Assembly (NCBI GenBank): GCA_017473435.1
Contig: JAFULG010000001.1
Coordinates: 1 to 59,163 of the forward strand
Direction: 5' to 3'
Source of the DNA: Clostridia bacterium
GTDB lineage: Bacteria; Bacillota; Clostridia; Oscillospirales; Acutalibacteraceae
DNA length: 59,163 nt
Under the pieces are notes generated by a model. It saw only the letters and a program-made list of their open reading frames with translations. It was not told the origin of the DNA and did no database searches. A program made the position numbers and the translations under genes. This document shows positions 1 through 8,940 of this stretch, in pieces (the stretch's first letter is position 1; each line of letters opens with the position of its first letter).

Positions 1-588
1 ACCCTTGTTGATTTCTTCAACTCTTGTCTTGAGATGCTCTGTCTCGGGAGCGATGTACTTACCGACAAGTCTTCTTGCAAGAAGGCCAACCATGGGATGT
101 GAGATTTCGGCAGGACATCTTACGCTGCAGCAACCACAAGCCACGCAGTCGAAGGATTCCTCTGCACACTTTTCAAGCTCGCCTCTCTGTGCGTATGCAA
201 TGTACTGCATAACGTTGAGATCCTGAGTACAAGCCTTTGTACAAGCGTTACAGCCGATACAGGAGTAGATTTCGGGATAAAGCTCCATCATAATCTGCTG
301 ATTGGGCTTAATCTCATTAATGTCATAGGTTCTCTTATCTGTGGGGAAGAAGGGAATTGATGCAACATACATTCCATCCTCAACCTGCTTCTGACAAGCA
401 AGGCAGGTCTTGAGAGTATTGTCGCCCTTGATTCTGTAAATTGTTGCACAAGCGCCGCAGAAGCCGTGACGGCAACCGCAACCTCTTGAAAGGGTATAAC
501 CTGCATATTCCATAGCAGTCATAACTGTTAATTCTCCGGGTACTTCGTACTTTTTACCGAAGAAAAATACATTTACCATGTTACTCAT
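1..588 (-). CDS. SdhB/TfrB-like Fe-S protein, partial at window edge
   Basis: The frame is open from an ATG at 588 to the window edge (196 codons, C-terminus missing). A GAAAGGAC ribosome site lies upstream. The N-terminus has a plant-type [2Fe-2S] motif (CRHGFCGAC, then CLAC). Two clusters follow: CIGCNACTKAC and CVACGCCSVRC. This 2Fe-2S plus two-cluster order is that of the iron-sulfur subunit of succinate dehydrogenase/fumarate reductase or of thiol:fumarate reductase. It is last in the visible hdr-flx operon, 33 bases after flxA. I infer that it carries electrons between the Hdr/Flx complex and a flavoprotein that would lie beyond the edge. Family is fairly sure, partner unknown. Confidence 0.8.
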   Translation of the reverse strand, partial: MSNMVNVFFFGKKYEVPGELTVMTAMEYAGYTLSRGCGCRHGFCGACATIYRIKGDNTLKTCLACQKQVEDGMYVASIPFFPTDKRTYDINEIKPNQQIMMELYPEIYSCIGCNACTKACTQDLNVMQYIAYAQRGELEKCAEESFDCVACGCCSVRCPAEISHPMVGLLARRLVGKYIAPETEHLKTRVEEINKG

Positions 589-621
589 GTTTCTGTAAGT
601 CCTTTCTATTATAATATAAGA

Positions 622-1476
622 TTAATATTCGTTGGGAAGCTCGTCAACCTCGTCACAGCGGAAAACAGGGCCGTCCTTGCAAACATACTTTGAACCGATG
701 TTGCATCTGCCGCATTTTCCGATACCGCACTTCATACGAAGCTCGAGAGTTGTGTATGCCTGTGTTTTTGAATAGCCGATCTCTTCAAGAGCGGCAAGAA
801 CGAACTTAATCATAATCGGAGGACCGCAGACAAGAACTGTTTTGTCGGTTGTGAGCTCAAGCTCCTTAAGGTAAGCAGGTACAAAGCCTACGTGACCGTC
901 CCAGCCTTCCTGAGGTCTGTCGATTGTAAGGTGTACGTTTACGTCCTTTGCGTTCATCCATACTTCCTGAATTTCCTTGAGCTGAACAAGGTCATCGGCT
1001 GAACGTGCGCCGTAAAGGATATCTACCTTACCGTAATTATCACGGTTGTCAAGAACATAGTTGATAACACTGCGAAGGGGTGCAAGACCGATACCGCCGG
1101 CAACAAAGAGAAGGTCCTTGCCCTTAAGCTCTGTTTCAACGGGGAAATTATTTCCGTAGGGTCCTCTTACCATAATCTCATCCCCTACCTTGAGGTCGTG
1201 GAGATAATCGGTAAGCACACCGCACTTTTTAATTGAGAATTCCTGATACTCCTTATTTGTGGGTGAGGAAGTGATTGAGAACATAGCCTCACCTACACCG
1301 GGAACACAGAGCATTGCGCACTGACCGGGAAGATGCTCAAAAAGCTTACCGCCCTCGGGTGCATTAACTCTGAAGGTTTTTACGTCGGGAGTTTCCTGAC
1401 GGATATCTGTAACAATACCAACCATAGGCACAAGAGTGTCAAGGTTGTAATTATCGTGGCAATGACATTCACACAT
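622..1476 (-). CDS. flxA: FlxA-like FAD/NAD(P)H-binding oxidoreductase subunit
   Basis: A 284-residue protein of the ferredoxin-NADP+ reductase superfamily, close to anaerobic sulfite reductase subunit B and to FlxA. Visible are a flavin-binding barrel (SITSSPTN), the NAD(P) domain (FVAGGIGLAPLRSVI), VCGPPIM and a C-terminal cysteine cluster (CGIGKCGRCNIG, then C) typical of a [2Fe-2S] site in DHODH-K/AsrB-like proteins. In the Flx-Hdr complex this subunit exchanges electrons with NAD(H). It starts 3 bases after flxB, and the order flxD-C-B-A matches its neighbours. FlxA rather than AsrB is inferred from context: HdrABC is upstream and no siroheme sulfite reductase subunit is present. Confidence 0.85.
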   Translation of the reverse strand: MCECHCHDNYNLDTLVPMVGIVTDIRQETPDVKTFRVNAPEGGKLFEHLPGQCAMLCVPGVGEAMFSITSSPTNKEYQEFSIKKCGVLTDYLHDLKVGDEIMVRGPYGNNFPVETELKGKDLLFVAGGIGLAPLRSVINYVLDNRDNYGKVDILYGARSADDLVQLKEIQEVWMNAKDVNVHLTIDRPQEGWDGHVGFVPAYLKELELTTDKTVLVCGPPIMIKFVLAALEEIGYSKTQAYTTLELRMKCGIGKCGRCNIGSKYVCKDGPVFRCDEVDELPNEY

Positions 1477-1479
1477 TAC

Positions 1480-2511
1480 TTATTTACCCTCCTTCTGAAA
1501 GGCCTTGATAACCTTAACAATGTTTGTTGAAGCAGGACACTTATCTACGCATCTGCCGCAACCTACGCATGAATACATTCCGTCATTGTTTGCGGGGAAG
1601 TATACAAGCTTATGCATAAATCTCTGACGGTAACGCTGAAGCTGACTTGTTCTGTTATTACCGTGAGCCATCATAGTGAAATCGGAATACATGCATGAGT
1701 CCCAGCAACGGTAGCGCTGAACGCCCTTGCCGGTGTTGTAGTCCTTGATGTCATAGCACTGACATGTGGGACAAACGAAGGTGCAGGTTCCGCAAGCAAG
1801 ACAGGGCTTGTAAAGCTCTTCCCATACGGGTGAGTTGAACTTTTCCTCTGTCTTTGTGCCGTCCCAGCCTTCAAGTGAAAGGTTCATATAGGGAAGCTTT
1901 TCTACAACGGTTCTGATTGCATTTTTGATTGCATCAACTGTTGCCTCGTCGCCATCCTTAAGGAAGCTGCTGCACTTTTCTGTAAGAGCCTCACCCTTTT
2001 CAGTGTTAGCCTTCCAGAAATATTCGTTTCCGAAGTTCCAAAGTGTTACGTCACCCTGAGGTTCAGCACAGTCAATGCCGAACACCTTACAGAAGCAGCT
2101 TTCCTCGGGTTCACCGCAAGCCATTGTTACGATTGTACCCTTTTCTCTTCTTGCCTTATAGAAGGTGTCTACTGGCTCTGAAAGGAATACCTTATCAAGC
2201 ACCTCGATACCCTTCATATCACAAGCCTTTACGCCGAAGAGAACAAACTCTTCATTCTGAAGCTCTTCCTGAGAAATTCTATACTTTCCGTCCTCTGTCT
2301 TAACGGTGTAAAGAGTTTCGCTCTGAGGGAAGAAAACTTCCTTTGCTGACTTGACAGTCTTGAGAGTGTCAAGGTCAACATCTGTATTTTCATTATATCT
2401 TACATAGTTTGTCTGACCGCTCACTCTACCGGGAATGTAAAGCGCTTCATTTTCACCGATGAATCTGAGTAATGCGGCAAGATCCTTTTTTGTAATCTTT
2501 TTCATCTGCAT
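1480..2511 (-). CDS. flxB: FlxB-like 4Fe-4S dicluster subunit
   Basis: A 343-residue soluble protein of the AsrA/hydrogenase-beta-like 4Fe-4S family. The C-terminal part holds two ferredoxin motifs, CLACGTCTFVCPTC and CVGCGRCVDKCP. The N-terminal half has the conserved FGVKACDMKGIEVLD segment of this family. Its ATG overlaps the flxC stop in a TAATG; a second ATG two codons later lies at better distance from the AAAGGAG site, so the start may be 2505. It probably relays electrons between FlxA and the Hdr module. Translational coupling to flxC is likely. Confidence 0.8.
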   Translation of the reverse strand: MQMKKITKKDLAALLRFIGENEALYIPGRVSGQTNYVRYNENTDVDLDTLKTVKSAKEVFFPQSETLYTVKTEDGKYRISQEELQNEEFVLFGVKACDMKGIEVLDKVFLSEPVDTFYKARREKGTIVTMACGEPEESCFCKVFGIDCAEPQGDVTLWNFGNEYFWKANTEKGEALTEKCSSFLKDGDEATVDAIKNAIRTVVEKLPYMNLSLEGWDGTKTEEKFNSPVWEELYKPCLACGTCTFVCPTCQCYDIKDYNTGKGVQRYRCWDSCMYSDFTMMAHGNNRTSQLQRYRQRFMHKLVYFPANNDGMYSCVGCGRCVDKCPASTNIVKVIKAFQKEGK

Positions 2512-3476
2512 TATCTCCTTTCGCCGGGCTCGAGGTCATCGAAGGTGAAATCTGTAAGAGGTGTTTCATCTTCTACATTGTTACCTGCCTGATATTCACC
2601 GTAATATTCGTTGATATCCTTGATGAACTTTCTGTTGAAGAGGTGAAGAGGAATACCCTGAGGGCAAACTCTTGAACATTCACCGCAATCTGTACATCTG
2701 CCTGCAACGTGGAATGCGCGGATGATGTGGAACATCTTTTCTTCAAACTCATCAACGTTGGCCTTCTGTGCTGAATCAAACTTTGTTGAATCAAATACGC
2801 ACTTTCTGCATGAGCAGGCAGGACATACGTTTCTGCAGGCGTTACATCTGATACACTTGCTTAATTCATTTTTGAAGAAAGCAAACTTCTGCTCAGGTGT
2901 CATATTCTCAATAGCTTCAACAGCCTCAAATCTTCCTGAATCAAGAGTATCGGCACTTTCAAGCATAAGCTCATCATAAATTCTGTGCTCCTTGCCCTTA
3001 CATACGTGGCATCTCTCAAGCATTGCATCCTTGTAAGCAACTTCCTTTTCACCGTAGATTGTGCCAATCTTAAGTGTTGAGCAGTCGCCGTCAATTTCAG
3101 CACCGCTGATGCTTTCGATACCCTTTACGCCTTCAGCCTTGATTCTTTCGATATCAAGCTTACCCTTACAGCCTACACCGATAATGTATGCCTTTTCACG
3201 GTCAACTCTGTGCTCCTTCATAAGCTGAACAAAGCTGTAGCTGTCGCAGGGCTTAAGAAGTACAAGTGTCTTGCCTTCAAGAGCTGAAGCGGCGATCATA
3301 TACTTACTGAGGTTTGCACCGCAGAAGCCGTCATAAATGAACTCGTCAAGCTCCTCTGCACTCTTGAAGAAAGCAGGCTCGGGATTATAGGGAAGGTCGC
3401 CCTTCTTCCATCCGAGAACGCGGTTTACCGTACCGTCCTGGAGGAGTTCTTTCATTCTGTTAATTAATCCTTGCAT
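2511..3476 (-). CDS. flxC: FlxC-like 4Fe-4S dicluster subunit
   Basis: A 321-residue Fe-S protein with two C-terminal ferredoxin motifs (CIRCNACRNVCPACSC and CTDCGECSRVCPQG), preceded by extra cysteines CHVC and the segment LLKPCDSYSFVQL near residue 75 shared with the FrhB/FlxC-like group. It resembles FlxB in overall plan, so the pair probably arose by duplication. Its start overlaps the flxD stop by 13 bases and its stop overlaps the flxB start. Role inferred: electron transfer inside the Flx module. Confidence 0.78.
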   Translation of the reverse strand: MQGLINRMKELLQDGTVNRVLGWKKGDLPYNPEPAFFKSAEELDEFIYDGFCGANLSKYMIAASALEGKTLVLLKPCDSYSFVQLMKEHRVDREKAYIIGVGCKGKLDIERIKAEGVKGIESISGAEIDGDCSTLKIGTIYGEKEVAYKDAMLERCHVCKGKEHRIYDELMLESADTLDSGRFEAVEAIENMTPEQKFAFFKNELSKCIRCNACRNVCPACSCRKCVFDSTKFDSAQKANVDEFEEKMFHIIRAFHVAGRCTDCGECSRVCPQGIPLHLFNRKFIKDINEYYGEYQAGNNVEDETPLTDFTFDDLEPGERR

Positions 3477-3901
3477 CTAAGATCCCCCAATCTCTTGTTC
3501 GGACCCAGTGTACGAACTGCGTCAACGAATTCGTTCATTGTATTTGAGAACTTAACACCTTCAGCAGCTGAAACCCATTCAACACGGGTTCTGCCTCTTT
3601 CAATGCCCATATAGTCAAGCATTGAGAAGAGAAGTGTCATTCTTCTTCTTGCATAGTAGTTACCTGTACTGTAGTGACAGTCACCGGGATGGCAACCACA
3701 GATGATTACACCGTCTGCGCCCTTTTCAAATGCACGGAGGATAAACATGGGGTTTACTCGGCATGAGCAGGGAACGCGGATGATTTTTACGTCTGCAGGA
3801 TAAGCAAGTCTGCTGCTGCCTGCAAGGTCAGCGCCTGCGTAGCTGCACCAGTTACAGCAAAAGGCTACTATTTTCGGTTTAAATTCTGTATTCATCGACA
3901 T
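3464..3901 (-). CDS. flxD: FlxD/MvhD-like hydrogenase-type iron-sulfur subunit
   Basis: A 145-residue MvhD-family protein. MvhD/FlxD carries a [2Fe-2S] cluster and docks directly on HdrA. The family cysteines are visible in CCNWCSYAGAD, RVPCSCRVNP and GCHPGDCHY. The start at 3901 is chosen for its spacing from the GGAGG site in the hdrA tail; an alternative ATG at 3895 gives an ATGA overlap with the hdrA stop. Either way it is translationally coupled to hdrA. Its place between hdrA and the Flx Fe-S genes is the expected bridge between the Hdr and NADH-oxidising halves of the complex. Confidence 0.88.
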   Translation of the reverse strand: MSMNTEFKPKIVAFCCNWCSYAGADLAGSSRLAYPADVKIIRVPCSCRVNPMFILRAFEKGADGVIICGCHPGDCHYSTGNYYARRRMTLLFSMLDYMGIERGRTRVEWVSAAEGVKFSNTMNEFVDAVRTLGPNKRLGDLRCKD

Positions 3902-5880
3902 ATAGCATCCACCTCCGCAAGAATCTGTCTGTTTGAGAAGCCCTGAAGGTCCATAGTACCTGAAGGACAAGTAACGGTACAAGCACCGCAGCCCTGACAA
4001 AGAGCTGAATTGACAACTGCAACACGGCGGTTTTCTCTTATACCATGGTCATTGATTTCCTTAACCTCGTAGGAAATAGCACCGTAAGGACATACGTTTG
4101 CACAAGAACCGCAACCGTTACACATAAGCTCGTCAGGTTTAGCTGTACAGGGGTTAGTAAGGAGCTTATCCTTTGCAAGCAGACCTACAACCTTAACTGC
4201 GGCAGCACCTGCCTGAGAAACGGTTTCGGGAATATCCTTGGGACCCTGACAGATACCTGAAAGGAACACACCTGCTGTAGGTGATTCAACAGGACGAAGC
4301 TTGGGATGAGCTTCTGTAAGGAAGTTGTTTGTATCAATACTTGCTGTAAGCATTGTAGCAATCTTTCTTACTGAGGGGCTGGGCTCAACTGCTGCTGCAA
4401 GAACAACCATATCTGCGGAAATCTTGAGCTGCTTACCGTCAAGAAGGTCAACACCGTGAACAAGAAGTGAGCCGTCGGGCTGAGGAGCAACCTTACCTAC
4501 CTGACCCTTAACGTAGTTTACACCGTATTCCTCAACAGCTCTTCTGTAGAACTCGTCGAAGTTCTTACCGGGTGTTCTTACGTCGATATAGAAAACAGTG
4601 ACGTTTACATCGGGATATTTATCTCTGATGAGCATTGCGTGCTTTGCTGTGTACATACAGCAGATCTTTGAGCAGTAGGGCTTACCCTTGCTCTCATCGC
4701 AACGTGAGCCTACACACTGAACGAATACAATGTTCTTGGGAGCCTTACCGTCGGAAAGACGCTCAAGGTGACCCTTTGTAGGACCTGCTGCATTCATAAT
4801 TCTTTCAAGCTCAAGAGAAGTGATAACGTCCTTGCTCTGTGAGTAAGCGTACTCTTCAAGATTGTCAAGCTTGATAATTTCAAAGCCTGTTGCAACAACG
4901 ATTGCACCGTACTTACGTGTAACGATTTCATCCTTCTGAGTGTAATCGATAGCACCTGCCTGACAGAATCTTTCGCAAATACCGCATTTGCCTGTCTTAA
5001 GCTTTGTACACTGTGTGGGGTCAATTACGGGAACGTTGGGAATAGCCTGAGCAAAGGGAGTGTAAATAGCAGGACGGTTGTTAAGTCCGCTGTTGAACTC
5101 ACTGAGAGCCTTTTTGCTGGGGCATTTTTCCATACACACGCCGCAGCCTGTGCACTTGTCCATATTTACATATCTTGCTTTCTTTCTGATATCAACCGTG
5201 AAATCACCAACGAAGCCTGAAACCTTTTCAATTTCGCTGTAGGTGTAAAGGTTGATTCTTTCATGAGCAGCTGCATCAACCATCTTAGGTGTGAGGATAC
5301 AGGCTGAACAGTCAAGTGTGGGGAAGGTTTTATCAAGCTGAGCCATCTTACCGCCGATTGAGGGAGTCTTTTCAACGATATCTACCTCGTAGCCTGCATC
5401 TGCGATATCAAGAGCAGTCTGAATACCTGCGATACCGCCGCCGATAACGAGAGCTCTTTTTGTAACTCTGCTTTCACCGGGAAGAAGCGAGGTGTTGAGG
5501 CTTACCTTTGCAATAGCTGCTCTGGCAAGGATAACAGCCTTTTCTGTACCCTCCTCGATGTCCTTGTGAATCCATGAGCACTGCTCACGGAGGTTTGCAA
5601 TTTCAACCATGTAAGGGTTAAGACCTGCCTTTTCGGCACACTTACGGAAGGTTGCTTCATGCATTCTGGGTGAGCAGGAGCAGACAACGATACCCTTAAG
5701 GTTCTTTTCCCTGATTGCAGTTGCAATTCTTTCCTGACCTGCTTCGGAACACATGTACTGATACTCTTCGGCATGAACAACGCCCGGTTCAAGCCTTGCC
5801 ATTTCAACAACCTTCTTAACGTCAACGGTTGCTGCGATGTTACTGCCGCAATGGCAGACAAATACTCCTATACCGTGCAT
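3892..5880 (-). CDS. hdrA: HdrA, flavin-containing heterodisulfide reductase-like subunit
   Basis: A 662-residue HdrA homologue, the electron-bifurcating FAD subunit of heterodisulfide reductase complexes. The N-terminus has a cysteine pair VCHCGSNI, then the FAD Rossmann motif VIGGGIAGIQTALDIAD and the conserved LDCSACILTPKM. Four cysteine groups follow: CTGCGVCMEKCP, CGICERFCQAG, CNGCGSCANVCP and CQGCGACTVTCP. The start is the ATG at 5880, with AGGAGG at good distance. In bacteria lacking methanogenesis such HdrA proteins pair with FlxABCD and pass NADH electrons to ferredoxin and a disulfide-type acceptor. The actual high-potential acceptor here is unknown. Confidence 0.92.
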   Translation of the reverse strand: MHGIGVFVCHCGSNIAATVDVKKVVEMARLEPGVVHAEEYQYMCSEAGQERIATAIREKNLKGIVVCSCSPRMHEATFRKCAEKAGLNPYMVEIANLREQCSWIHKDIEEGTEKAVILARAAIAKVSLNTSLLPGESRVTKRALVIGGGIAGIQTALDIADAGYEVDIVEKTPSIGGKMAQLDKTFPTLDCSACILTPKMVDAAAHERINLYTYSEIEKVSGFVGDFTVDIRKKARYVNMDKCTGCGVCMEKCPSKKALSEFNSGLNNRPAIYTPFAQAIPNVPVIDPTQCTKLKTGKCGICERFCQAGAIDYTQKDEIVTRKYGAIVVATGFEIIKLDNLEEYAYSQSKDVITSLELERIMNAAGPTKGHLERLSDGKAPKNIVFVQCVGSRCDESKGKPYCSKICCMYTAKHAMLIRDKYPDVNVTVFYIDVRTPGKNFDEFYRRAVEEYGVNYVKGQVGKVAPQPDGSLLVHGVDLLDGKQLKISADMVVLAAAVEPSPSVRKIATMLTASIDTNNFLTEAHPKLRPVESPTAGVFLSGICQGPKDIPETVSQAGAAAVKVVGLLAKDKLLTNPCTAKPDELMCNGCGSCANVCPYGAISYEVKEINDHGIRENRRVAVVNSALCQGCGACTVTCPSGTMDLQGFSNRQILAEVDAICR

Positions 5881-5884
5881 AGCT

Positions 5885-6277
5885 TTACCTCCTGAACTTT
5901 CTGAAAGCACTTACAAGAAGCTGCTGAGGAAGATCCTCATCAACAAGTGCGGGGATTTCATCGGGAACGAGATAGCTTCCGCCCTTCTGTCTTACTGCAA
6001 GCTGTCTTGCGGCATCAACAATCTTACCGGGCTTAACATCTCTGGGACAACGCTCAACGCAGGCGAAGCATGAAAGGCAAACCCAGAGTGAGTCGCACTT
6101 TGCAAGAGCTTCTACATCCTCGTTGATAACATAGGATACAAACTGATGGGGCTTGATATCCATTTTTTCGTATGCGGGGCATGAGGCTGAGCACTTGCCG
6201 CACTTCATACATTTGAGAGGGTTGGTACCGCTGATTTCCTGTACCATTTCGGACTGTCTTTTCTTTGAAGCTTCCAC
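5885..6277 (-). CDS. hdrC: HdrC, 4Fe-4S ferredoxin-like subunit
   Basis: A 130-residue protein with two [4Fe-4S] motifs, CMKCGKCSASCP and CLSCFACVERCP, matching HdrC in size and layout. It shuttles electrons from HdrA to HdrB. The start appears to be GTG directly after the hdrB stop (TAAGTG), with an AGGAGG site inside the hdrB tail. It lies between hdrB and hdrA in a tight operon. Confidence 0.9.
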   Translation of the reverse strand: MEASKKRQSEMVQEISGTNPLKCMKCGKCSASCPAYEKMDIKPHQFVSYVINEDVEALAKCDSLWVCLSCFACVERCPRDVKPGKIVDAARQLAVRQKGGSYLVPDEIPALVDEDLPQQLLVSAFRKFRR

Positions 6278-7072
6278 TTATGCGTCAACCTCCTCTTTTA
6301 CGCCGAGAGCCTCGGCAAGAATTTCGGTAAAGTAGATTACGGGAACACCGCCGGCTGTATTCTTTGTAAGGTTATACTGACAAAGAGGACAGGCTGTTAC
6401 AAGCATTTCTGCCTCAAAGCCCTTTGCACTGTCCATTACGGTATTGCACATCTTCTTTGAAAGGTCGTTATCCTTAAGTGAAATGTATCCGCCGCAGCAT
6501 TCGTTACGGTAAGGATAAACCACAGGCTCTGCGCCGAGAGCGCGGATAAAGTCCTCAATGATTGTGGGATTTTCGGGATTGTCGAAAGCGATAATGTCAC
6601 TGGGTCTTAAAAGCAGGCAGCCGTAATAAGCACCGATTTTGCGACCTGTGAGAGGGTTTACTACCTTCTTCTTGATTTCATCAAAGCCGACCTTGTCACG
6701 AAGCACCTCAAGAAAATGAAGAACCTCTGTTTCACCGAGATAAGGTTCATCGAGCTTAAGGTAGTTGTTAGCTCTTGTTCTGATGTCTTCCACGTTTTTC
6801 ATATCATCGTTAACACGCTTGATAACGTGGTGGCAGGCGGAGCAGAGAGTTACAAGCTCCTGTCCCTTTACCTTTGCTTCGTTGAGGGCACGTACCGATG
6901 AAAGCTTTGAGCCGATTTCGTCGCTTGAAAGCGGATAAACACCGCCGCAGCACTGCCAGTCCTCAAGCTCTTCAAGCTCAAAGCCGAGAGCCTTTGCAGA
7001 TGCTCTTGCGTAATCGTCCAGCTTTTTAGCCTTTGTTCTTAAGGTACAACCCGGATAATAACTGTACTTCAT
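6278..7072 (-). CDS. hdrB: HdrB, CCG-domain heterodisulfide reductase-like catalytic subunit
   Basis: A 264-residue HdrB homologue. Two cysteine-rich CCG domains are visible: the first through CCGGVYPL and LCSACH, the second through ECCGGYI and ACPLCQ. In HdrB these bind non-cubane [4Fe-4S] clusters that reduce the CoM-S-S-CoB disulfide; in bacteria the substrate is undefined. It is first in the operon. A strong sigma-A-type promoter with a Spo0A-box sequence lies about 110 bases upstream. Confidence 0.92.
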   Translation of the reverse strand: MKYSYYPGCTLRTKAKKLDDYARASAKALGFELEELEDWQCCGGVYPLSSDEIGSKLSSVRALNEAKVKGQELVTLCSACHHVIKRVNDDMKNVEDIRTRANNYLKLDEPYLGETEVLHFLEVLRDKVGFDEIKKKVVNPLTGRKIGAYYGCLLLRPSDIIAFDNPENPTIIEDFIRALGAEPVVYPYRNECCGGYISLKDNDLSKKMCNTVMDSAKGFEAEMLVTACPLCQYNLTKNTAGGVPVIYFTEILAEALGVKEEVDA

Positions 7073-7178
7073 ACATCTATGATCCTTTCATTTTTATTCG
7101 ACTTTTCTTGGCAAAATCCTCAAAAATTTTTCTCCGTTTTTCTCATTTATCAAGGGTCATAATACGCCAACTTAGTCA

Positions 7179-7185
7179 TTCGACA
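7179..7185 (-). promoter_or_regulatory. Candidate Spo0A box (TGTCGAA) at hdr promoter
   Basis: The minus strand reads TGTCGAA immediately after the -10 hexamer, so it would overlap the transcription start. This is the exact 7-base Spo0A box core. A 7-base match can arise by chance; the position is the supporting evidence. Confidence 0.45.
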
Positions 7186-7186
7186 T

Positions 7187-7215
7187 ATGATAACATTTTT
7201 TTAAGAAAATTACAA
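7187..7215 (-). promoter_or_regulatory. Sigma-A promoter of the hdr-flx operon
   Basis: Minus strand TTGTAA, 17-base spacer, TATCAT, ending about 115 bases before the hdrB start. The 7073-7394 gap otherwise holds this AT-rich leader, the GPH gene terminator and a short AGGGCCA-AGGGCCT repeat at 7306-7319. Confidence 0.65.
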
Positions 7216-7343
7216 TGTTTTACGGGCATTTTTTCGTAATTTTTTTGAATTTTTTATATAAAAAACTCAAAGGGTTATGTGATTTTTGATATATCAGATT
7301 GTGTAAAGGGCCAAGGGCCTAGAAATCCGACAAACATATATCA

Positions 7344-7375
7344 AAACAAAAAAGCAGCCATGGTTACCCATGACT
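7344..7375 (-). terminator. Rho-independent terminator after the hexuronate operon
   Basis: Minus strand: 8-bp stem AGTCATGG/CCATGGCT with a GTAA loop, followed by GCTTTTTTG. It sits 20 bases after the transporter stop and closes the uxaC-to-transporter operon. Confidence 0.75.
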
Positions 7376-7394
7376 ACTTAATAATAAAATCTAA

Positions 7395-8870
7395 TCAGCT
7401 TAAGAGATCACTTGCATACTGTGCTGCCTCTTGCATGGATTTTTGCCTTTCGGCGGAAATGTTTGCCATTTCGTTCTCATCCTTTTTGCTGATGTTGTAA
7501 ATGAACTGCATTGAAAGGAAGGCAATAAGTGAGCCTGCAGCAAGAACGATAAAGTAAAGCTTCATTACATCCTCACCAAAGCTTTCGGGCTGAACAGCGT
7601 TTTCACCTTCAACAAAGCCGATTGCAACAAGACCCCATGAAACAACAGCCTGACCGATACCCTGTGCAAGCTTACGGAAGAAGGAGTAAAGAGCGTAAAG
7701 TGAGCCTTCCTCACTCTTACCTGTCTTGCGGTAGCTGACCTCGATACAGTCTGCAACAATAGCCCATACGGAAATCTGGAACACGGCATTACCGATATTA
7801 AGACCCATAAGGCAGACAATGTAAATCCACATACCTGTTGAATCAGGAGTAATGGGAGCGAAAATTGATACAACACCCGAAATTGCACCAACAAGCATTG
7901 CTACTCCGAGAACACTCTTCTTGCCGAATTTCTTTGTCAGCTTTCCGAGGAAAATCATAACAAAAATCATGGGAGCGTATGAGCCTATCATAGCCATACC
8001 AACCTTGTCGGTATCCTTGAAGTAATACTGGAATACCATATTATTAAGAGCCATTGTTGAGTTGAAAAGTGCAACCGCAGCAACAGACGCGATTGTTGCA
8101 CCGACCATTGCTCTGTTTGTAAAGAAGGACTTAACAGAGGAAAGCATAGCCTTGATACCGGTTGTGTTTTCTGTTGCATCACGCTGCACACGCTCTTTAA
8201 CAAGCACGGTTGTGCCCCAGAGAACTACAAGGGCTACAATAGACATTACAACTGCAACAGGAAGAAGTGTCTCACCCTTGAGCACCTGCTCTTCTATACC
8301 TGTAGTAGGATTTACAACCTTATCGTAAACAATACCGGGAAGGATAATCATAATGATGATTGCAGGAAGAGCCGCACCGATTGAACGGAAGGTTGAAAGT
8401 GATACTCTCTGCTGAGGATCATCGGTGATTACTGAATGAAGTGAGCCGTAAGGAACATTTACCATTGTGTAGGCAATTGACCACATACAGTAGGAAATAA
8501 GACACCATGCATACTTACCTGCATAGGGGAAATCCTTAACGGGAGCAAAGATCATAACATTGAAGATGATAAGTGTTACTGCGCCGAGAAGAATCCAGGG
8601 CATATACTTACTCTTTTTGCCGATTCTCTTTGTGTCAACAAGGTTACCGATAACGATATCGTTAACTGCGTCGAATGCCTTTGAAATAAGGATGATGATT
8701 GCATAGTCATTGGGCGAAAGACCGATATACTGAAGATAGAAAAGCTGCATAAAGGTTGAAACAAGCTGGAATGAAAAGCCGCAGCCCATGTCTCCCATTG
8801 CATAGCCGGCCTTATCCATCCAGCCAAAGGGTCTGACTGCACCCTGAGGTGCCTTGGTTTTTGTGCTCAT
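7395..8870 (-). CDS. GPH-family hexuronide:cation symporter (MFS)
   Basis: A 491-residue, roughly 12-helix membrane protein of the glycoside-pentoside-hexuronide:cation symporter family (MelB/GusB type). The N-terminus GYAMGDMGCGFSFQLVSTFM and the loop ISKAFDAVNDIVIG are characteristic of GPH carriers. The start at 8870 is favoured by AAGGAG eight bases upstream; an in-frame ATG ten codons earlier lacks such a site. It is last in the hexuronate operon, so it most likely imports glucuronate, galacturonate or their glycosides. Exact substrate not determinable. Confidence 0.88.
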   Translation of the reverse strand: MSTKTKAPQGAVRPFGWMDKAGYAMGDMGCGFSFQLVSTFMQLFYLQYIGLSPNDYAIIILISKAFDAVNDIVIGNLVDTKRIGKKSKYMPWILLGAVTLIIFNVMIFAPVKDFPYAGKYAWCLISYCMWSIAYTMVNVPYGSLHSVITDDPQQRVSLSTFRSIGAALPAIIIMIILPGIVYDKVVNPTTGIEEQVLKGETLLPVAVVMSIVALVVLWGTTVLVKERVQRDATENTTGIKAMLSSVKSFFTNRAMVGATIASVAAVALFNSTMALNNMVFQYYFKDTDKVGMAMIGSYAPMIFVMIFLGKLTKKFGKKSVLGVAMLVGAISGVVSIFAPITPDSTGMWIYIVCLMGLNIGNAVFQISVWAIVADCIEVSYRKTGKSEEGSLYALYSFFRKLAQGIGQAVVSWGLVAIGFVEGENAVQPESFGEDVMKLYFIVLAAGSLIAFLSMQFIYNISKKDENEMANISAERQKSMQEAAQYASDLLS

Positions 8871-8940
8871 AGTTTTTTCTCCTTGATTTTTTATTTTCAT
8901 AATCCTGCTCTCTTTACAGAAAACAGGATTATTATTTTAC

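Noticed and set aside
1-3476. Anaerobic sulfite reductase (asrABC) operon
   Set aside because: FlxA/FlxB resemble AsrB/AsrA, but no siroheme AsrC is present and HdrABC plus an MvhD-like gene are; Flx-Hdr explains all genes.
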